DNA of 64,000 nucleotides from Bryum argenteum (lineage: Eukaryota; Streptophyta; Bryopsida; Bryales; Bryaceae): assembly GCA_037043015.1 (NCBI GenBank), contig CM073323.1:18051758-18115757 (forward strand), read 5' to 3'. This document shows, one piece after another, positions 60,598-64,000 of the stretch. Position 1 is the first letter of the stretch; each line of letters starts with the position of its first letter. The notes below the pieces were generated by a model, which searched no databases, was not told the DNA's origin, and worked only from the letters and a program-made list of their open reading frames with translations. The position numbers were made by a program, and so were the translations under genes.

Positions 60598-62399
60598 TTT
60601 GGTTTCCAAAGCTATTAGACTTTATTCCACCCTAGGTGGTAGCTGCAGGGAATTATCACGACAATGCATGCAATTATTCTCCTGCACGCGTACTTTCAAC
60701 ATTAACAGTGGGGTCTAGCAATGTTCAAAATGTTTTGAGTTGGTATTCAAACTATGGAAATTGCACAACAATTATTGCTCCTGTAAGTATAAATAAATTC
60801 TTATACCGTATGTAACAAGATCAATTATGCCAAGGAAATGCTTTATATGTTGTGGTATAATCCCTTCAATTTAATACACTTCAAAACAAGGTTGTCTTAC
60901 GTAACACACTTGTGGTAATGTTTGTTTAGATTGTCATGTTCGACATGTCCGTCTAATGTCTAGTTTGACGGAAGTGTATGCCTATACTAAAAAAAACATA
61001 ATTTTAGAAAAACTAAAAATAAATAAATATAATATAAATATTGAAACTATATTTAATCAAATATTTTCATTTCATTATAACCTAAGGAAATTTGTGACCT
61101 TATAATTGATCAGGGGGAACTTATAACAAGTACATGGAATACTAGTGATACTGCATTCAACACTATATCAGGGACATCCATGGCTTGTCCACATGTGGTA
61201 TCAATCCAAACTCCATACATACTTGTAAACAAATATCTTTAAAATATTAATGCTTTGAGCGAGTACAATTAAATCTTCTAAAACCCATATGTGTAAAGAT
61301 GTTATATTGGATAAAAATTGAAAAAAAAAAAAAAATCTATACAAGAATCAAGTTTTAATTGTCAACAAAAATCAAAATTTACGTAAAACGTAGTAATGAG
61401 TTACCGTGTATTACTTAAAACAAACAAAACAAAAGAAGATGTTTATTAAAAAGAGTATATCTAAATTTAGCCTCATTGTCAATGACGCTTGAATAGCATA
61501 CTTTAGAGATGTTTGCATTGAGTTTTTCAATCGATTAGTTTTTGTCTCCCACAAATACATCCTAGATTCCTAGATCAATCAAGTGATGTTGAGTACAAGG
61601 TAGAAGTATATGCAACGTTTTACTTTTAAGTAGAATTATCTTTTGATAGAGATTTATTTTTGTTTTTTTGACATTCTAAAGTTTACTATGACTAAGATAG
61701 AACTTTTGAAGTTCTATGAATAGGCTGGTGGAGCAGCACTTTATCTAAGCCAATATACAGATGCTAGACCAAAAGATACACTACAAGCTTTACTTGATGC
61801 ATGTGAAGCTGGAGCTATAAATGTAAATGGACTTCCTGCTACGACAACAAAGCTTTTGAATGTTGTCAATATGTTGGAACCAGTTTTTAACATTACACCT
61901 CGAGTATTTATGAATGCCTTTGAAGGCACTACCAAAACTAGTTTCGTTTCATTACAAGTGAAACCTACTAGTGGTGTTACAGTGACACCTGTTCTAGTTG
62001 ATTCATCTATTGGTATGTACTACAATCTTTTGTTTGTAGTGTCCACCTTCAGAGAGGCCTACGTACTCCATTGTTGTTATCTCCTACGGGTATAGAAGGT
62101 AGCATTTTATTTACGCCAACTCAAGACGAGGCTTGGTGTTTTTATTACTTTAATGGTTTATTTATGTACTACAATATAATATGTGGAAATTGGAGCTATA
62201 TGATACTAGCATGTGCATCATTTGTAAAAATTGTACATAAAAAATGTTTTTGGTGATAAGTGTTAGACTAGCAATATAACCAATTAATTCATATTAAATA
62301 TTTAAATAGGATATTTTCAGCCAACTTCCCTCTATTTTGCAAGTGACGCAAGTTGGTCAATGGTACAAAAGATCAATCTTATTGTAGCCAATCGATCAG
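49691..62399 (+). CDS. Secreted proteinase K-type subtilisin (S8A), 3' end beyond the resolved exons
   Basis: Serine protease predicted to be secreted. Exons: 49691-49902, 50228-50332, 56364-56643, 56806-56956, 57698-57927, 60636-60782, 61114-61197, 61724-62012, one near 62096 whose end is unclear, and 62321-62399. The first eight join in frame. Order: signal peptide (GFEILIVSVVMTSMLMVNLNA, split here as GFEILIVSVVM/TSMLMVNLNA); an I9 inhibitor prodomain (YIIKLKENSDPSKVDGICSK ... EMDSIDHVEVEGVIRV); then the mature start WGLDRID. The catalytic triad is Asp198 (AYIIDTG), His244 (NGHGTHCAG) and Ser397 (SGTSMACPHV), with the oxyanion Asn332 (VVAAGN). All are present, so the catalytic core looks whole. 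After it come beta-rich repeats (SLQVKPTSGVTVTPVLVDSS; PTSLYFASDASW). It lacks the long PA insertion of ordinary plant subtilases and is closer to proteinase K/aqualysin. The 6-kb second intron and others are filled with MITEs and SINEs. Confidence 0.88.
50624..51180 (+). mobile_element. TTAA-type element, left part
   Basis: Starts CCCCTATAGGACCAAAGAT after TTAA (50620-50623) and follows the ~0.9-kb family through AAGATTTTTACTAGGTGCTT and GATCTCACAAATGGTAAAG. The right end is worn. In subtilase intron 2. Confidence 0.6.
52040..53008 (+). repeat. Degenerate copy of the larger TTAA element family
   Basis: Aligns with 53614-54594 and 54603-55206 through GGCCTTATAGATTGCAAAAT, TGTTCACCTTCAT, GATGAAGAAGTCATGGATCT and ends GACGTTTAAAGG. 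In subtilase intron 2. Confidence 0.6.
53407..55950 (+). mobile_element. ~0.9-kb-family TTAA element carrying nested TTAA elements
   Basis: The outer element starts CCCCTAAAAATCCAAG and ends CTTGGATTTTTAGGGG, flanked by TTAA at 53403-53406 and 55951-55954. A block of nested elements (53614-55572) sits at an internal TTAA, with TTAA at 53610-53613 and 55573-55576. Nested parts are 53614-54594 and 54603-55206 (two copies of one family, side by side) and about 55211-55572 (ends ACGCCCAAG / CATGGGCGTTTAAGGG). No transposase frame is seen in any of them. Confidence 0.8.
57046..57490 (+). mobile_element. SINE (subfamily 2) with a doubled head
   Basis: In subtilase intron 4. It starts AAGGCACCACAAGG. 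The head and following block (GGTCGTGGGTTCTACTCTCC then CATAGTCCACCCAACTATGG) occur twice in tandem before the common body. The tail ends CCTCTAAATAGGTTGAAG then TTTTCTCC. No target duplication found. Confidence 0.75.
57970..57993. repeat. (AATA)n microsatellite
   Basis: Six copies of AAAT in subtilase intron 5. Confidence 0.9.
59098..60006. mobile_element. ~0.9-kb TTAA element, uninterrupted copy
   Basis: Starts CCCCTAAAAACCCAGG and ends CTAGATTTTTAGGGG, flanked by TTAA at 59094-59097 and 60007-60010. Inverted relative to 53407-55950. Its interior keeps the uninterrupted ttttgaccTTAAtgtaaa at about 59457-59475, the empty form of the site filled in the other copy. In subtilase intron 5. Confidence 0.88.
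60189..60545 (+). mobile_element. SINE, 5'-truncated copy
   Basis: Lacks the first ~25 bp of the head. It keeps the B-box-like GAGTTCAATTCCCC, the body (CTACCCAACTATGGTGGGG) and the ATCTATCTATTTTTCTACCT tail. A short expansion of AATAAGGAGGTC-type units lies near its start. In subtilase intron 5. Confidence 0.75.
60567..60600. repeat. (TTTA)n microsatellite
   Basis: About eight copies of TTTA directly upstream of the polypyrimidine/acceptor region of subtilase exon 6 (starts 60636). Confidence 0.9.
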
Positions 62400-62472
62400 G
62401 TATGTTTTATTTTCACACGTTGGAATATTTTTATAAGGGTTACATGTCATACTAAATTGTAATGCATAGCAA

Positions 62473-62855
62473 AGGCACCACAAGCCTTGGCTTGGTGGTT
62501 AGGGCTTAGGCCTCCAATGAGGAGGTCATGGGTTCTATTCCCCATGCTGGCGTGGACCTTGTTGTTTGGGTACCTCAAAGCCCTTTGGGGGGATACTATG
62601 TCAAGTATCTTTAAGGCACTAGTAACTAGGCTAGAAACTAAGGTAGTTATAGTGTCCACGCTCAAGAGGGGGAAGTAGTATTGTTCTAATTTCCGGGGGA
62701 AGTAGTATTGTTCTAATTTCCCCTTGTCTGGTAGCCATCGGTCTAATTTCCCCTTGTCTGGTAGCCATCGGGATATTAGCATTACGAGCGGACACGTCAT
62801 TCACGACGGCCCCTTAGAAAGGACCGGGGTTTCTATCTATTCTATCTATCTATCT
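62473..62855 (+). mobile_element. SINE with 12-bp target duplication and internal tandem repeats
   Basis: AATGCATAGCAA occurs at 62461-62472 and 62856-62867. Head AGGCACCACAAGCCTTGG, A-box-like segment near 62488, B-box-like segment near 62531. Two short tandem duplications near 62645-62770 (GGGGAAGTAGTATTGTTCTA and CTTGTCTGGTAGCCATCGG, each twice) make it longer than 365 bp. Tail (TCTA)n. Confidence 0.9.
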
Positions 62856-62867
62856 AATGCATAGCAA

Positions 62868-63547
62868 TGTTCGCAAAATATTATAGCCCAAATTATTCAT
62901 GTCTTATAGCTATAGCTTCTAGTTCATATACTTATATCTCTTATGCTTTATCACAATACTTAAATTTTTTAAAAAAATTTGAGTGTAGTTAGCTCAAACT
63001 ATAGCCTTCTACTTATGTATATTTAGAGGCATAGAACATAAAACTTAAACTTCTAAGCAATCATACTTTGAAATCTAATTGACTAAGTATGCTTTATGCC
63101 TACTTTTTGTATAGTCAAGTGTATATGTGGCATCATATGTAAGAATTGGTTACGCATAATTTTAAAAAAAAGTGTGATACTACTACTTGATGAACAATAA
63201 GGAAGTAGCACCTTGCACCAAGAATGCACTAGCAAATCTTTGTTCAACTTAACAACTTAGCAGTTCGTATGAAGCATCTCCTCCCTTAAGATTGAAGCTT
63301 GTATTATTTACCATATGTTCTTACAATGCAATATAGTTGACATCAAGTAGTTGATGTTGGCAACAACTTACAACATACATTGAAAAACTACTGATATTAA
63401 CGAGGTGACCTTCATTTAGGCAAATTCTTGATAGTTGAGAGCATGCTAAAGTTTATGTCTCTAGGACCTTCATTGAAACTTATTGATCCCAACTAGATGC
63501 AAAATGAGGTCAAACTTCTAGATTGTATCAAACATTCATACAATTTA
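62868..63547. other. AT-rich intron or intergenic sequence
   Basis: No further subtilase exon recognised here. Probably the next intron of that gene. Confidence 0.4.
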
Positions 63548-63551
63548 TTAA

Positions 63552-64000
63552 CCCCTAAAGATCCAAGAGGACCAAATCGGGCTTTTGCTATTTTGGGCAG
63601 CCTAGATGAATAGGTTAAAAGTAATATTTTTGCCTTGATCTTTTAATGGGTGCTCCCTATACTGCAAAGTGTATGTGGTAAAATTTGCAAAGCCAAATTC
63701 CAATTTTTAAGTTTTTTACGACAATTCTTGGTTTGCGAGCCGAACTGGGGCAGTTTAAACTTAGTATTTTTTTGAGATTTTTTTTTGGAAATTTGTTCAT
63801 GACCAAATCACTAAGGGCCCCAATTCACAAAGAGTACCAATTTTACAAGGGCAGCCTCCAAAAGTGTCAAAAATATTGTCAACAATGCCCAAAAAAACTT
63901 TGTAGACAAACTTTGGATGTTATGATCTCTTAAATGGTAAACATCCAACGGTCAATTTTTATATCAGATACTGATTATTGGCTTAGGTACAAGATCTTAC
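63552..64000 (+). mobile_element. ~0.9-kb-family TTAA element, cut by window end
   Basis: Starts CCCCTAAAGATCCAAGAGG after TTAA (63548-63551) and follows the family through GTGTATGTGGTAAAATTTGC, TTACAAGGGCAGCCTCCAAA and TTATGATCTCTTAAATGG up to the end of the window. Confidence 0.75.

Noticed and set aside
49691-62399. Subtilase as foreign contamination
   Set aside because: It has GT-AG introns and carries the same SINE and TTAA families as undoubted plant genes in the window.
62473-62560. tRNA gene suggested by A- and B-box-like motifs
   Set aside because: The same head recurs in several SINE copies with tails and target duplications, and it does not fold into a full cloverleaf by eye.

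Overview
This window is nuclear DNA from a plant of the green (streptophyte) lineage. Five of its genes are close relatives of well-known plant proteins: VARICOSE/EDC4, sterol C5-desaturase, OLA1, THO2 and cornichon. All have spliceosomal GT-AG introns. A sixth gene, a proteinase K-type subtilase, is not typical of flowering plants, so an early-diverging land plant or charophyte alga is my guess. I cannot name the species.

Layout: 122-1816 (+) holds the 3' end of EDC4/VARICOSE. 1.8-20 kb is gene-poor and rich in repeats: MITEs, a 365-bp tRNA-headed SINE family, a decayed LINE (minus, 9.1-10.6 kb), a 1.9-kb foldback and a three-layer nest of insertions at 19-20 kb. It also carries a possible small oxygenase-like gene fragment (minus, 5.1-5.5 kb) and some orphan coding-looking pieces. 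20398-21692 (+) is the sterol C5-desaturase (3 exons, 335 aa). 24986-27698 (-) is OLA1 (12 exons, 394 aa). 29745-42662 (-) is THO2 (33 exons, about 1856 aa). 45367-46094 (+) is cornichon (4 exons, 136 aa). 49691-62399 (+) is the subtilase, which runs off the clear part of the window; its introns are swollen by MITEs and SINEs.

The main genes are unrelated housekeeping functions: mRNA decapping, sterol synthesis, a translation-linked ATPase, mRNA export and ER cargo export. They form no pathway or operon. I resolved the exon chains of four genes completely; each keeps frame through every junction and gives the family's usual protein length.

The most notable non-genic signal is a set of TTAA-flanked elements with CCC(C)TAAA ends in several size classes (about 225, 260 and 900 bp and larger). 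These are the features of piggyBac-type elements. One insertion can be proved inside the window, because a sister copy at 59098-60006 preserves the empty TTAA site that is filled at 53610-55576. Stowaway-like (TA), Tourist-like (TTA/TAA) and SINE families with clear target duplications are also present.
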